In this document: piece after piece, positions 1 to 6,815 of the stretch | Numbering within the stretch: position 1 is the stretch's first letter | Layout: each line of letters begins with the position of its first letter | The notes under the pieces: generated by a model | Seen by the model: only the letters and a program-made list of their open reading frames with translations | Told to the model about the DNA's origin: nothing | The model's database searches: none | Program-made: the position numbers and the translations under genes | Source: CAZSNT01 sp964607765 | GTDB taxonomy: Bacteria; Verrucomicrobiota; Lentisphaeria; Oligosphaerales; JABHEG01 | NCBI GenBank assembly: GCA_964607765.1 | Contig: CAZSNT010000107.1 | Span: 1-36,159 of the forward strand | Direction of reading: 5' to 3' | DNA length: 36,159 bases

Positions 1-22
1 TTCCGCTCTATCCGAAGGCACG

Positions 23-68
23 GCGTCCCCCGTAGCCCGGCTCTCCCGAGCCGGGCTACGGGGGACGC
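23..68. repeat. Perfect 21-bp inverted repeat with TCCC loop
   Basis: Bases 23-43 are exactly complementary to bases 48-68, leaving a 4-base loop TCCC (44-47). The inner stem is CCCGGCTC/GAGCCGGG. No T-run follows, so it is not a standard intrinsic terminator for a + strand transcript. The same inner stem with a 4-base pyrimidine loop recurs at 24602-24621 and, in the opposite orientation, near 24662-24679, so it looks like a dispersed palindromic element (REP-like). The pairing is read directly; the element class is inference. Confidence 0.85.
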
Positions 69-124
69 GCGACCGCTCGCCATCCCTTGACCCCCACCGT
101 CGGAGCGTTACTTTCAGTGTTCAG

Positions 125-270
125 CCAATGTCGTTGAGTTAAGGAGTTGGTCGCCATCCCGGAAGATTAGGGTGAAAGATTAGGGCAAGAGATTAGGGTC
201 GGAACACCTTGATCTTTCGCCTTAATCTCTCGCCCTAATCTCCAAGGGACGCTTAATTCAATGACATTGA
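125..270. repeat. Nested imperfect inverted repeat upstream of arsF
   Basis: The outer arms 125-143 and 252-270 match with 3 differences in 19 (two would be G-U pairs in RNA). The inner arms 178-198 and 220-240 match with 2 differences in 21 and contain GATTAGGG and its complement; a further GATTAGGG lies at 165-172. The whole is bordered on both sides by directly repeated TTCAGTGTTCA (near 113-123 and 274-284). It could be a structured leader, a small palindromic mobile element with flanking direct repeats, or a chance local duplication. No gene is seen in 1-301. Confidence 0.7.
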
Positions 271-301
271 GTGTTCAGTGTTCAAGCGCAGGGAGGTCCG
301 T

Positions 302-781
302 GTGGTTCCCAAATGGCAGCAGTATGTGCGCAACGGCTTGTTGGCTTTTGTGTTTCTCTCCGTTGGTTTTCTTCTCGGCAAGCACAGCGCCCGGCGCGGT
401 GCGGCGCCCGAGGAACGGGTTGGCCCGGCGCCCGGGCCGCGCGTCGCCACATCGCCGGCGGTGGTTCGCGTCTACTATCTGCACGGCACAGCGCGCTGTG
501 TCAGCTGCAACGCGATTGAGAGGATGACGCGTGAGTTGCTGGATGGACGGTTTGCTGACGAACTGGTCGCTGGGCGGGTCGAGTGGCGGACGGTGAATTT
601 CCAGGAGAACGACGCGTTGGCAAAGCAGTTCGATGTGGCGGCAAGCACGGTGGTTGTGGCTAAGCTGCAGGCCGATACCGTGACGGCGTTCAGGCGGCTG
701 GATGAGGTGTGGACGCTCAAAGGCGAGCCGGCCGAGTTCAACGCCCACGTGGCGGAAGCCATCAACGGCTACCTGCAGTGA
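302..781 (+). CDS. arsF: ArsF-family thiol protein (organoarsenical module)
   Basis: A protein of 159 residues with an N-terminal membrane anchor (about residues 12-28, LLAFVFLSVGFLLG) and a thioredoxin-like soluble part. It contains TARCVSCNAIE, a CxxC pair in the usual thioredoxin-type position, followed by a segment describing a strand and helix (VEWRTVNFQENDALAKQF). This layout matches the ArsF family found next to ArsG permeases; in Shewanella the ArsEFG set is linked to reduction and export of aromatic arsenicals. The GTG at 302 is chosen because AGGGAGG (290-296) lies 5 bases upstream; a GTG at 278 is in frame but lacks a ribosome site. Its partner ArsG follows after a repeat-filled spacer. 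A more general exported thiol-redox role cannot be excluded; family assignment is from memory of motifs. Confidence 0.68.
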   Translation: MVPKWQQYVRNGLLAFVFLSVGFLLGKHSARRGAAPEERVGPAPGPRVATSPAVVRVYYLHGTARCVSCNAIERMTRELLDGRFADELVAGRVEWRTVNFQENDALAKQFDVAASTVVVAKLQADTVTAFRRLDEVWTLKGEPAEFNAHVAEAINGYLQ

Positions 782-810
782 CGAGTGGCTCCGGGGTTGG
801 GGGACCGTTG

Positions 811-1082
811 ATGTTGCTCGCCTTCAGCGAGCTGGTGTTTTCTGGTTGGGCGTNNNNNNNNNNNNNNNNNNNNNNNNNNNNNNNNNNNNNNNNNNNNNNN
901 NNNNNNNNNNNNNNNNNNNNNNNNNNNNNNNNNNNNNNNNNNNNNNNNNNNNNGCGTGGCCCCAGGCATGCTGCCTGGGCTGGCATGTTGCTCGCCTTCA
1001 GCGAGCTGGTGTTTTCTGGTTGGGCGTGCGTGGCCCCAGGCATGCTGCCTGGGCTGGCATGTTGCTCGCCTTCAGCGAGCTG
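811..1082. repeat. 74-bp tandem repeat with two hairpins per unit, interrupted by gap
   Basis: After the gap, one full unit (954-1027) is followed by a second unit (from 1028) that breaks off at 1082; a partial unit lies before the gap (811-853). Each full unit holds a perfect hairpin CCCAGGCA-TGC-TGCCTGGG (961-979, 1035-1053) and a second one, GCTCGC-CTTCA-GCGAGC (816-832, 990-1006, 1064-1080). Copies are identical over the compared bases. The array fills almost the whole arsF-arsG spacer. Apparent reading frames through it (including an extension of arsG) are repeat artefacts. Confidence 0.93.
854..953. other. Scaffold gap of exactly 100 N
   Basis: A run of 100 undetermined bases within the 74-bp repeat. 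The base before it (end of GGGCGT) and the base after it (start of GCGTGG) are consecutive in the repeat unit, as shown by the intact junction at 1022-1033. Deleting the N run would therefore restore exact 74-bp phase; the real length is likely zero or a multiple of 74 rather than 100. Confidence 0.97.
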
Positions 1083-1105
1083 AGGGTACAAGGACGAGGT
1101 CGGTG

Positions 1106-1798
1106 ATGCCGTGGTTTGCGCTGGGTTCGGCGTTCTGGTTGGGGATTCTGACGGCCATCAGCCCGTGTCCTCTGGCCGCGAACATTGCCGCTATCTCGTT
1201 TGTCGGGCGCCAGGTCGGCAACCGCAGACGCGTGCTGGGGGCCGGGTTGCTTTACACGCTGGGCCGGGTGGTCGCCTACGCAGGGTTGGGTGCTCTCGTC
1301 ACGGGCGGATTGCTGGCCAGCGCCGAGGTGTCGCGGTTCCTGCAGACAACCCTCAGTGAATTGCTCGGGCCCGTGCTGATTCTGGTCGGTATGGCCTTGC
1401 TGGGGATACTGGGCGCGGCGGTCTCTGTCAACCTTGCCGGCAATAGCGTGCAGCAGCGCATGGCCAGGGGCGGCGTGTTCTCAGCCTTGCCGCTCGGTAT
1501 TCTGCTCGCCCTGTCGTTCTGCCCCGTGTCGGCGGCTCTGTTCTTCGGCGCCCTGATTCCGCTGTCGCTGACGTGCAACTCCTGGTTTCTGCTGCCCGTG
1601 GTTTACGGCGGCGGCACGGCGTTGCCGGTGGTCTTCTTCGCTTTCCTGATTGCCTTCGCGAGCGAGTATTTGGGCAGGGCGTTCGACCGCCTCGGTCAGA
1701 TGGAGGTCTGGGTCAGGCGCGCGGCCGGTGTGCTGTTCATTCTGGCCGGGGTCTACTACTGCCTGACAGCCATCTTCGGTCTGAATCTGACCGGGTGA
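1106..1798 (+). CDS. arsG: ArsG-like efflux permease (CcdA/DsbD-type fold)
   Basis: A polytopic membrane protein of 230 residues with about six hydrophobic helices. The two half-repeats each carry a Cys-Pro signature, TAISPCPLAANI near residue 15 and LSFCPVSAALFFG near residue 138, as in the CcdA/DsbD superfamily and in ArsG, the permease of aromatic arsenicals. The start at 1106 is preceded by AGGACGAGG (1091-1099); the frame is open back to 956, but that part is tandem repeat. The context (ArsF-like protein before it, thioredoxin-type arsenate reductase after it) supports an arsenic role over cytochrome-c or disulfide transfer. Substrate is inferred, and a generic thiol-electron transporter remains possible. 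Confidence 0.75.
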   Translation: MPWFALGSAFWLGILTAISPCPLAANIAAISFVGRQVGNRRRVLGAGLLYTLGRVVAYAGLGALVTGGLLASAEVSRFLQTTLSELLGPVLILVGMALLGILGAAVSVNLAGNSVQQRMARGGVFSALPLGILLALSFCPVSAALFFGALIPLSLTCNSWFLLPVVYGGGTALPVVFFAFLIAFASEYLGRAFDRLGQMEVWVRRAAGVLFILAGVYYCLTAIFGLNLTG

Positions 1799-1850
1799 CG
1801 GTTGCAGGGGGCTGCTTGCCGGTTACACTATCCGGCTTCGGGAAGGGCTA

Positions 1851-2324
1851 ATGCACGGCACAGAGGTCAGCGCAATGGCAAGAACAGACACTGAGCGCAC
1901 GAAGGTGCTCTTTCTCTGCACGGGTAATTCGTGCCGCAGTCAGATGGCGGAGGGCTGGGCCCGGTACTTGTGGTCCGACCGTGTCGACGCGTACTCGGCA
2001 GGGATCGAAACGCACGGCCTGAACCCGAATGCAGTCGCTGTGATGGCGGAGGCGGGTGTGGACATCTCCGGGCACCGCTCGAAGCTGCTCGATGAGCTCC
2101 TTGATGTGGGGCTTGACCTGGTCATCACGGTGTGCGGACATGCACACGAGACATGCCCCATGTTCCCGGGCGGCGCGAAGGTCGTCCACGTCGGCTTCGA
2201 TGACCCGCCGAGACTTGCGGAGTCCGCAAAGACCGAAGAGGCGAAGCTCGACTGCTACCGCTGCGTCCGTGACGAGATCCGACGTTTTGTGGCAGACACA
2301 CTGCCAGGGCTACTGGTGGACTAA
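1851..2324 (+). CDS. arsC: Thioredoxin-dependent arsenate reductase
   Basis: A protein of 157 residues of the low-molecular-weight phosphatase fold. The P-loop CTGNSCRS has the nucleophile at Cys23, and the pair Cys95/Cys102 (ITVCGHAHETCP) has the same spacing from it (72 and 79 residues) as Cys10/Cys82/Cys89 of plasmid pI258 ArsC, the thioredoxin-coupled type. The conserved YSAGIETHG and GFDDP segments are also present. It reduces arsenate to arsenite in the cytoplasm by a cysteine relay regenerated by thioredoxin. The ATG at 1851 follows GGGAAGGG; ATG 1875 is an alternative that loses only 8 residues. Its stop overlaps the stop of the convergent aldo/keto reductase. No arsR-type regulator is visible in the window. 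Confidence 0.94.
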   Translation: MHGTEVSAMARTDTERTKVLFLCTGNSCRSQMAEGWARYLWSDRVDAYSAGIETHGLNPNAVAVMAEAGVDISGHRSKLLDELLDVGLDLVITVCGHAHETCPMFPGGAKVVHVGFDDPPRLAESAKTEEAKLDCYRCVRDEIRRFVADTLPGLLVD

Positions 2325-3505
2325 AGCCTGCTCAGGCTGGGCGGGTCGGCGAGTTTCGCGTGGGCGATGGCGAGTTTGCGTGGGATATCGATGCCGTAGA
2401 GGCACGGGGCGAGCTGTCTGCGCGCGAGCTCAGGCGCGGTCTGGCCGAGACCGGCATAGAGCTGCCGTGCCCGGTCAGCGGTTCCGAACCAGCCTTTGAG
2501 TCGCTCGCGCAGTGCATAGTGTGCCGGATCGACCGGGCGTCGGTCATCCATTTGTCGATCGCACTTGCCTTCCAGCTCGAACACACGTTTCAACGCGGCG
2601 CCGTCTGCGTCGGGCAGCACGGCACAGTGCGGGCACTGGCGGCAGACGTAGTCGCCGAGCTCGCGTGCCGCTGCTTTGGTCTCCAGCAGTTCGAGGTCCG
2701 TGATCTCGTCGGCGTCGCAGCAGATCCTCAAGTCTGTCTCCAGCAATTCGAGTGAGTTGAATCCACTGACGACTCCGTCAGCGTCCTGCCCAAGCGCGAA
2801 CCGTAGCGCCAGGGACGGGGATCGGTAGAGGAACCCGTCCGCGAAGGGCTTCATCAGCAGGATGCCGATGTCCTGTTCCCGCAGCGCCGGCAACACTCTG
2901 TTCGGGATTTCGGGGAAATTGCAGAAGTCGAGGTAGTTGCCCCAGATGAGCACCGCGTCAACCGGCAGCCTGTCAGCAGCCCTCAAGTACATCTCTGGCC
3001 AATGCGAGCTGACGGCCATGTGTCGGATGAGCCCTTCGTCGCGTGCCCGGCTGAACGCGGTCAGTGCTCCGTCACTGGCGCAGATCTTGTCCAGCGCCTT
3101 CTCGCTGCCCACGCCGTGGAAGAAACAGAGGTCGAGGTAATCGGTCTGCAGTCGTTCGAGTGACGCGCAGATGTCCGCGTATGCCTGGTCTGCGCCGTTC
3201 GCGCCGGTCTTGGTTGCCAGGATGTACTGGTCTCGAGGGAATGGCCTGAGAGCACGGCCGAGCTTGGCCTCACTGGCTCCATTCCCGTAGCCTTTGGCCG
3301 TCTCGATGTAGTTGCCGCCGGCCTGGATGAATCGGCGAGTGATCGCGTTGACGTGTTCCTGGGCAAACTCCACTTGGTGGAAGCCGCCCAGGCCAAGGAC
3401 GGAGATCTCGAGCTCAGTGCGTCCGAGTCGTCGTCGGGGGAGTTCGAGGGCTGAGTCTGGGCGTGTCACTTCGCTGCTCCGTTGTGTGCCGTCTTGCTGT
3501 CGCAC
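2321..3505 (-). CDS. Aldo/keto reductase with degenerate C-terminal Fe-S motif
   Basis: A protein of 394 residues: aldo/keto reductase barrel (about 24-280) followed by a C-terminal cysteine region. The catalytic positions read Tyr73 (KGYGNG), Lys99 (ATKTG) and His130 (FFHGV); the usual Asp before the Tyr is Glu68 (YIETAKGYG). The ferredoxin-like tail has CRQCPHC (Cys288, 291, 294) but the fourth cysteine of the usual CxxCxxCxxxCP is Leu297, and the later LAPCLYGIDIP keeps only Cys368. The GTG start at 3505 is chosen because AGAGGAG lies 8 bases upstream on this strand; the frame runs open to 3841 through low-complexity repeat that looks non-coding. The substrate is unknown, and whether it binds a cluster is doubtful. 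Confidence 0.85.
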   Translation of the reverse strand: MRQQDGTQRSSEVTRPDSALELPRRRLGRTELEISVLGLGGFHQVEFAQEHVNAITRRFIQAGGNYIETAKGYGNGASEAKLGRALRPFPRDQYILATKTGANGADQAYADICASLERLQTDYLDLCFFHGVGSEKALDKICASDGALTAFSRARDEGLIRHMAVSSHWPEMYLRAADRLPVDAVLIWGNYLDFCNFPEIPNRVLPALREQDIGILLMKPFADGFLYRSPSLALRFALGQDADGVVSGFNSLELLETDLRICCDADEITDLELLETKAAARELGDYVCRQCPHCAVLPDADGAALKRVFELEGKCDRQMDDRRPVDPAHYALRERLKGWFGTADRARQLYAGLGQTAPELARRQLAPCLYGIDIPRKLAIAHAKLADPPSLSRL

Positions 3506-3615
3506 TGCAATGTCTCCTCTTGCGGCCAACGTGCAAGCTCTGCGGGGGCGTGCTTCGGTGGAATCGGGGATGGGGTCATATGGGAAACACGGGAAGTATG
3601 ATCCTGCGGCGTTCC

Positions 3616-3696
3616 CCGGCCATCCGTGGGCGCGTTTTCCGGCCATCCGTGGGTCGGCTCTGCCATCGGTGGGTGTGTTTTCCGGCCACCCGCGTG
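3616..3696. repeat. Degenerate ~23-bp repeat in the 3506-3831 spacer
   Basis: Four related copies of CCATCCGTGGG occur at 3620, 3643, 3663 (CCATCGGTGGG) and 3686 (CCACCCGCGTG), three of them preceded by CCGG. They lie in the 326-bp spacer between the divergent aldo/keto reductase and the DUF58 gene. This spacer also holds ATGGGAAACAC followed by GGGAAGTATG (3580-3600), which recurs with two changes at 19827-19847. Promoters for both flanking genes should be here but none is clear enough to mark. Confidence 0.7.
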
Positions 3697-3831
3697 TCGT
3701 GCGTGCGCGTGCCGCGACATGCGCGAGACTCGGCGTATAGTAGAGCTCAGCGCTGACGGAAGAACCACGGCCCGACCGGGGCTGCAGACGTCCCGGGCTG
3801 GGGGTTGTGCCGGTAAAGACAGAGCTTGGGA

Positions 3832-4737
3832 ATGGCACCACCAGACAGACAGTGGATGAAGTACTTCGATGCGGAGACGATTACGCGTCTGTCGCATCTG
3901 GGCTTCCAGCCGACCGGGTTGGTGGAGGGGCATCTGGTCGGCGACCATCGCTCACCGTTCCACGGCTTCGCCATCGAGTTTGCCGGTCATCGCCAATACG
4001 TTCCGGGTGATGATCTCCGACATCTGGACTGGCGTGCCCACGCTCGCACGCAGAAGCTCCTGGTCAAGCAGTACGAGCAGGAGACAAATCTGAACGCGCA
4101 CGTGGTGGTCGACGTGAGCTCGAGCATGAGTTTCGAGCACAAGCACGGGCGCAAGATCGATTACGCCGCGTTCGTTGCGGTGGCCTTGAGCCAGGTCATC
4201 ATCAATCAGTCGGACTCCGTGGGTGCGCACCTGTTCGACGACCGGCTGCGCACCACGATTGACGTCAGCAGCAGCCAGGACGTGGTGGCGAAGATCAGCG
4301 AGTGTCTTGCGGAGGCGGAGCTCAAGCGTCCGTCCTCGATCGGGGAGGTGCTGCGGCTGGCGGCCGAGCGGCTCGGGCGGCGTCAGGTGGTGTTTGTGGT
4401 CAGCGACTTCTTCGCCGACCCGGAGGCGACATTCGAGGGCGTTCGACGTCTGCTGGACGATCATCATGAGGTGGTCCTGTTCCAGGTAGTGGATCCGCTC
4501 GAGGCAACCTTCAACATCCCGGGGCGTGTGCGTCTGCTGGAGCTGGAGGGTGAACGGCGGCTGGACATTGTGGGCCACAACATCCGCGACTCCTACCGCG
4601 AGCTTTTCCAGGCGTTCCTGGACGACATGGCAGCGCGTTCTCTCGGCCTCGGCATTGACCATGTTCTGTGTGTGACCGACAAGCCGTTCGGAGTTCGTCT
4701 GGCCGAGTATCTGTCCCGGCGACTGTTGCGAAAATGA
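3832..4737 (+). CDS. DUF58 family protein with VWA-like fold
   Basis: A soluble protein of 301 residues with the DUF58 signature RQYVPGDDLRHLDW (54-67) followed by a VWA-like core that begins VVVDVSSSM, an intact metal-site motif DxSxS at 94-98. It belongs to the short DUF58 type without transmembrane helices. DUF58 proteins are encoded with MoxR ATPases and VWA proteins and are thought to act as partners or adaptors in MoxR-dependent assembly. It opens the long + block; its stop overlaps the start of the next gene (ATGA at 4734-4737). The start is uncertain: ATG 3832 and ATG 3856 are both plausible, TTG 3826 is also in frame, and none has a good ribosome site. Confidence 0.92.
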   Translation: MAPPDRQWMKYFDAETITRLSHLGFQPTGLVEGHLVGDHRSPFHGFAIEFAGHRQYVPGDDLRHLDWRAHARTQKLLVKQYEQETNLNAHVVVDVSSSMSFEHKHGRKIDYAAFVAVALSQVIINQSDSVGAHLFDDRLRTTIDVSSSQDVVAKISECLAEAELKRPSSIGEVLRLAAERLGRRQVVFVVSDFFADPEATFEGVRRLLDDHHEVVLFQVVDPLEATFNIPGRVRLLELEGERRLDIVGHNIRDSYRELFQAFLDDMAARSLGLGIDHVLCVTDKPFGVRLAEYLSRRLLRK

Positions 4738-6764
4738 GTGCATTGAACCCCAGCCTATTGGCGGCCGGATTGGCATTCCTGAGTGTGCCGATCCTGATTC
4801 TGCTGATCATCAACCGGCGCCGGATTGTGCTCTATTGGGCGGCGTACGAGTGGATGCTTCGCGCTGTCGAGAAGAAGCGCAGACGCCTGCGCATCACGGA
4901 GATCCTGAAGCTCATCAGCAAGTTGCTGGTGATTCTGGCGGCGGCTTTGTTGCTGGGGCGTGTGCGGCTGACGGTCGGCGAGCGCCGCAAGACGCTGCTT
5001 GTGATCGACACCACCAGCAGTATGGGCACGCACATGGGCACGCAGACGCGTTTGGAGCGTGCCGTGGAACTGGCGGAGCAGTTCATCTCTGCATCGGACA
5101 GCCCCATCGCTGTGAGCACATTCGACGGTCGGCTGCAGCCGTTGTGCCAGTTCCTGGACGACAGCTCCGCGGTGCTTGGGCAACTGCAGCGCGTGACACT
5201 CACCACGCGCCAGGGCACGGCGTCGGAGTTCCTGGATGCGTTGACCGCGTTCCCGGATTTCGCTGCCACGGAAGCGGTTGTGTTCATCAGCGACTTCCAG
5301 CGTCAGTGGTACGGCGACCACCAGGCCCTGACCGACCTGCAGACGCGGGTTGGGCGGCTGGCAGCGGTGACGCTGATCCCGGTGGACACACGACCGTCGT
5401 TGCGGAATCTGGGGTTGAGCGGCTATCGTCTGCCGGCAGAGGGCGTGTATCCCGGGCGCCAGAACGACGTGTTCATTCGCGTGGAGAACTTCTCGTCAGC
5501 GCCGCAGAACCGGGTCCCCGTGACGCTGCATGTGGGCGGGAGCAAAGCGGACCGTGCCTTGGTCAGCCTCGGCCCGGGCGAGTCGGAATGGGTTGGGTTG
5601 ACGTTCGGTCTGGAGACGGGCGGCGATCATCGTCTGACCGCCGAGCTGCCTGCGGACGATTACCCGTCAGACAATGAGCTGTTCGTGCATCTTGCTGTGC
5701 CGGAACGGGTTAATGTGCTGAGTGTGGCACCGATTCGGGCGCGGGATGAGGAGTTCGATCGCGACCTCTTCCTGCGCAGTGTGCTGCGTGCGGTTGGGCG
5801 TCCGGGGTTGTGGAACGTGAAGCGGATTTTGCCGCAGCAGATGTACCAGGAGGGATTGACGAACTACGACCTGGTGGTGCTGTTCGGCGTGCCGCTGCGT
5901 CAGGGCGACGCGTACGTGCCGCTGCTGCGCGAGTACATGGCGCTGGGCCGCGGCGTGGTGTCGTTCGGTGATTGCAGTCAGAGCGATTTCTGGTCCGGGG
6001 TCGATGTGGCGCCCGCCGAACTGCACAGCACGGCGCATCCCGTTGACAGTGACCGGTTGACGGGGACATACCTGGAGTTCCTTGGCGGCGAGGATCTGAA
6101 CCCGGGTTCGGTTCATTTTTTCAAGTTCTGCTCGCTTCAGAGCACTGCGGCCGACACGCAAGGTCGGTTGTATGTGGCGGGGGTGAAGGCGCCGCTGCTG
6201 CTGCGCGTGCCGTCTGGCGACGGCGTGTTGCTCTGCGCGGGGTTCCTGCCGTTCCCCGGCTACACGGATCTATACTACAACCCGAACTTTGTGCAGTTCA
6301 GCATGCGGCTTGTTTCCGAAGCGTTGAACAGGCAGGTGGCGCATGTGCGGTTCGGCGATGAGATCGCGACATTGCGCTTGCCCGGTCTCGATGCAGCGAA
6401 CCGGTATTCGCTGGCAGGCGGCGACGCTGCTGCCATGCCGCTGCAATTGCACGGGGACGGGCGCGGCAGCGTGTTGCTCGGTGAGCAGCCGCGCAGCACG
6501 GGCTTCTACACCGTGCTGGAGAATGGTGAACCCGCGATACAGGTGGGCTACAATTCGGCGCGGGGTGAGTCTGCGGTGGAGTCTGCGGGCGATGCTCTGC
6601 TGGCGACCGGTGACGGCGAGGGCGCGCACGCCGACGTGACCGTCATGCGTGAGCCGAACGCTGCCGCCGTTGCCTCGGCGCGTGAGATGGCGGTGGCGCT
6701 GAGTGTTGTGTTGTTCCTCTTGCTGGTGCTGGAGAACTACGCGCACCTGGTGCGGAAGGAGTAG
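4734..6764 (+). CDS. BatA-like membrane protein with VWA domain
   Basis: A protein of 676 residues. The N terminus is the BatA type: helix at about 8-27, a basic stretch (INRRR, EKKRRRLR), a second helix at about 61-76. A VWA domain follows from residue 88, with VIDTTSSM giving D92-T94-S96 (Thr replaces the first Ser of DxSxS). The middle contains beta-rich and glutamine-amidotransferase-like segments, and a last helix at about 652-670 (VALSVVLFLLLVLENY) leaves a short cytoplasmic tail. The start is set by the ATGA overlap with the DUF58 gene. It is likely an inner-membrane partner of MoxR with most of the chain on the periplasmic side; function is inferred from neighbours. Confidence 0.88.
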   Translation: MSALNPSLLAAGLAFLSVPILILLIINRRRIVLYWAAYEWMLRAVEKKRRRLRITEILKLISKLLVILAAALLLGRVRLTVGERRKTLLVIDTTSSMGTHMGTQTRLERAVELAEQFISASDSPIAVSTFDGRLQPLCQFLDDSSAVLGQLQRVTLTTRQGTASEFLDALTAFPDFAATEAVVFISDFQRQWYGDHQALTDLQTRVGRLAAVTLIPVDTRPSLRNLGLSGYRLPAEGVYPGRQNDVFIRVENFSSAPQNRVPVTLHVGGSKADRALVSLGPGESEWVGLTFGLETGGDHRLTAELPADDYPSDNELFVHLAVPERVNVLSVAPIRARDEEFDRDLFLRSVLRAVGRPGLWNVKRILPQQMYQEGLTNYDLVVLFGVPLRQGDAYVPLLREYMALGRGVVSFGDCSQSDFWSGVDVAPAELHSTAHPVDSDRLTGTYLEFLGGEDLNPGSVHFFKFCSLQSTAADTQGRLYVAGVKAPLLLRVPSGDGVLLCAGFLPFPGYTDLYYNPNFVQFSMRLVSEALNRQVAHVRFGDEIATLRLPGLDAANRYSLAGGDAAAMPLQLHGDGRGSVLLGEQPRSTGFYTVLENGEPAIQVGYNSARGESAVESAGDALLATGDGEGAHADVTVMREPNAAAVASAREMAVALSVVLFLLLVLENYAHLVRKE

Positions 6765-6766
6765 TG

Positions 6767-6794
6767 GTTCAGTGTTCAGTGTTCAGTGTTCAGT
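6767..6794. repeat. Four perfect 7-bp repeats GTTCAGT
   Basis: GTTCAGT occurs four times in a row (6767, 6774, 6781, 6788) in the 51-bp spacer between the two VWA-protein genes. The same heptamer phrase occurs near 113-123 and 273-284. It lies 22 bases before the TTG start of the next gene and is a candidate for slippage-driven length variation. Confidence 0.95.
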
Positions 6795-6815
6795 GGGTGA
6801 TCTGCGGGTAGTGCG

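Noticed and set aside
165..198. Telomere-like TTAGGG repeats
   Set aside because: The TTAGGG-containing phrases are irregularly spaced and pair with a complementary arm at 220-240, so they are part of a local inverted repeat.
811..1082. CRISPR array or insertion sequence
   Set aside because: The 74-bp units are identical from end to end without variable spacers, and no transposase frame is present on either side.
956..1105. An N-terminal extension of ArsG
   Set aside because: It is a translation of the 74-bp hairpin repeat; the membrane protein starts at 1106 behind AGGACGAGG.
3506..3841. An N-terminal extension of the aldo/keto reductase
   Set aside because: It encodes low-complexity text from the 23-bp repeats, whereas GTG 3505 has a good ribosome site and the family start follows shortly after.
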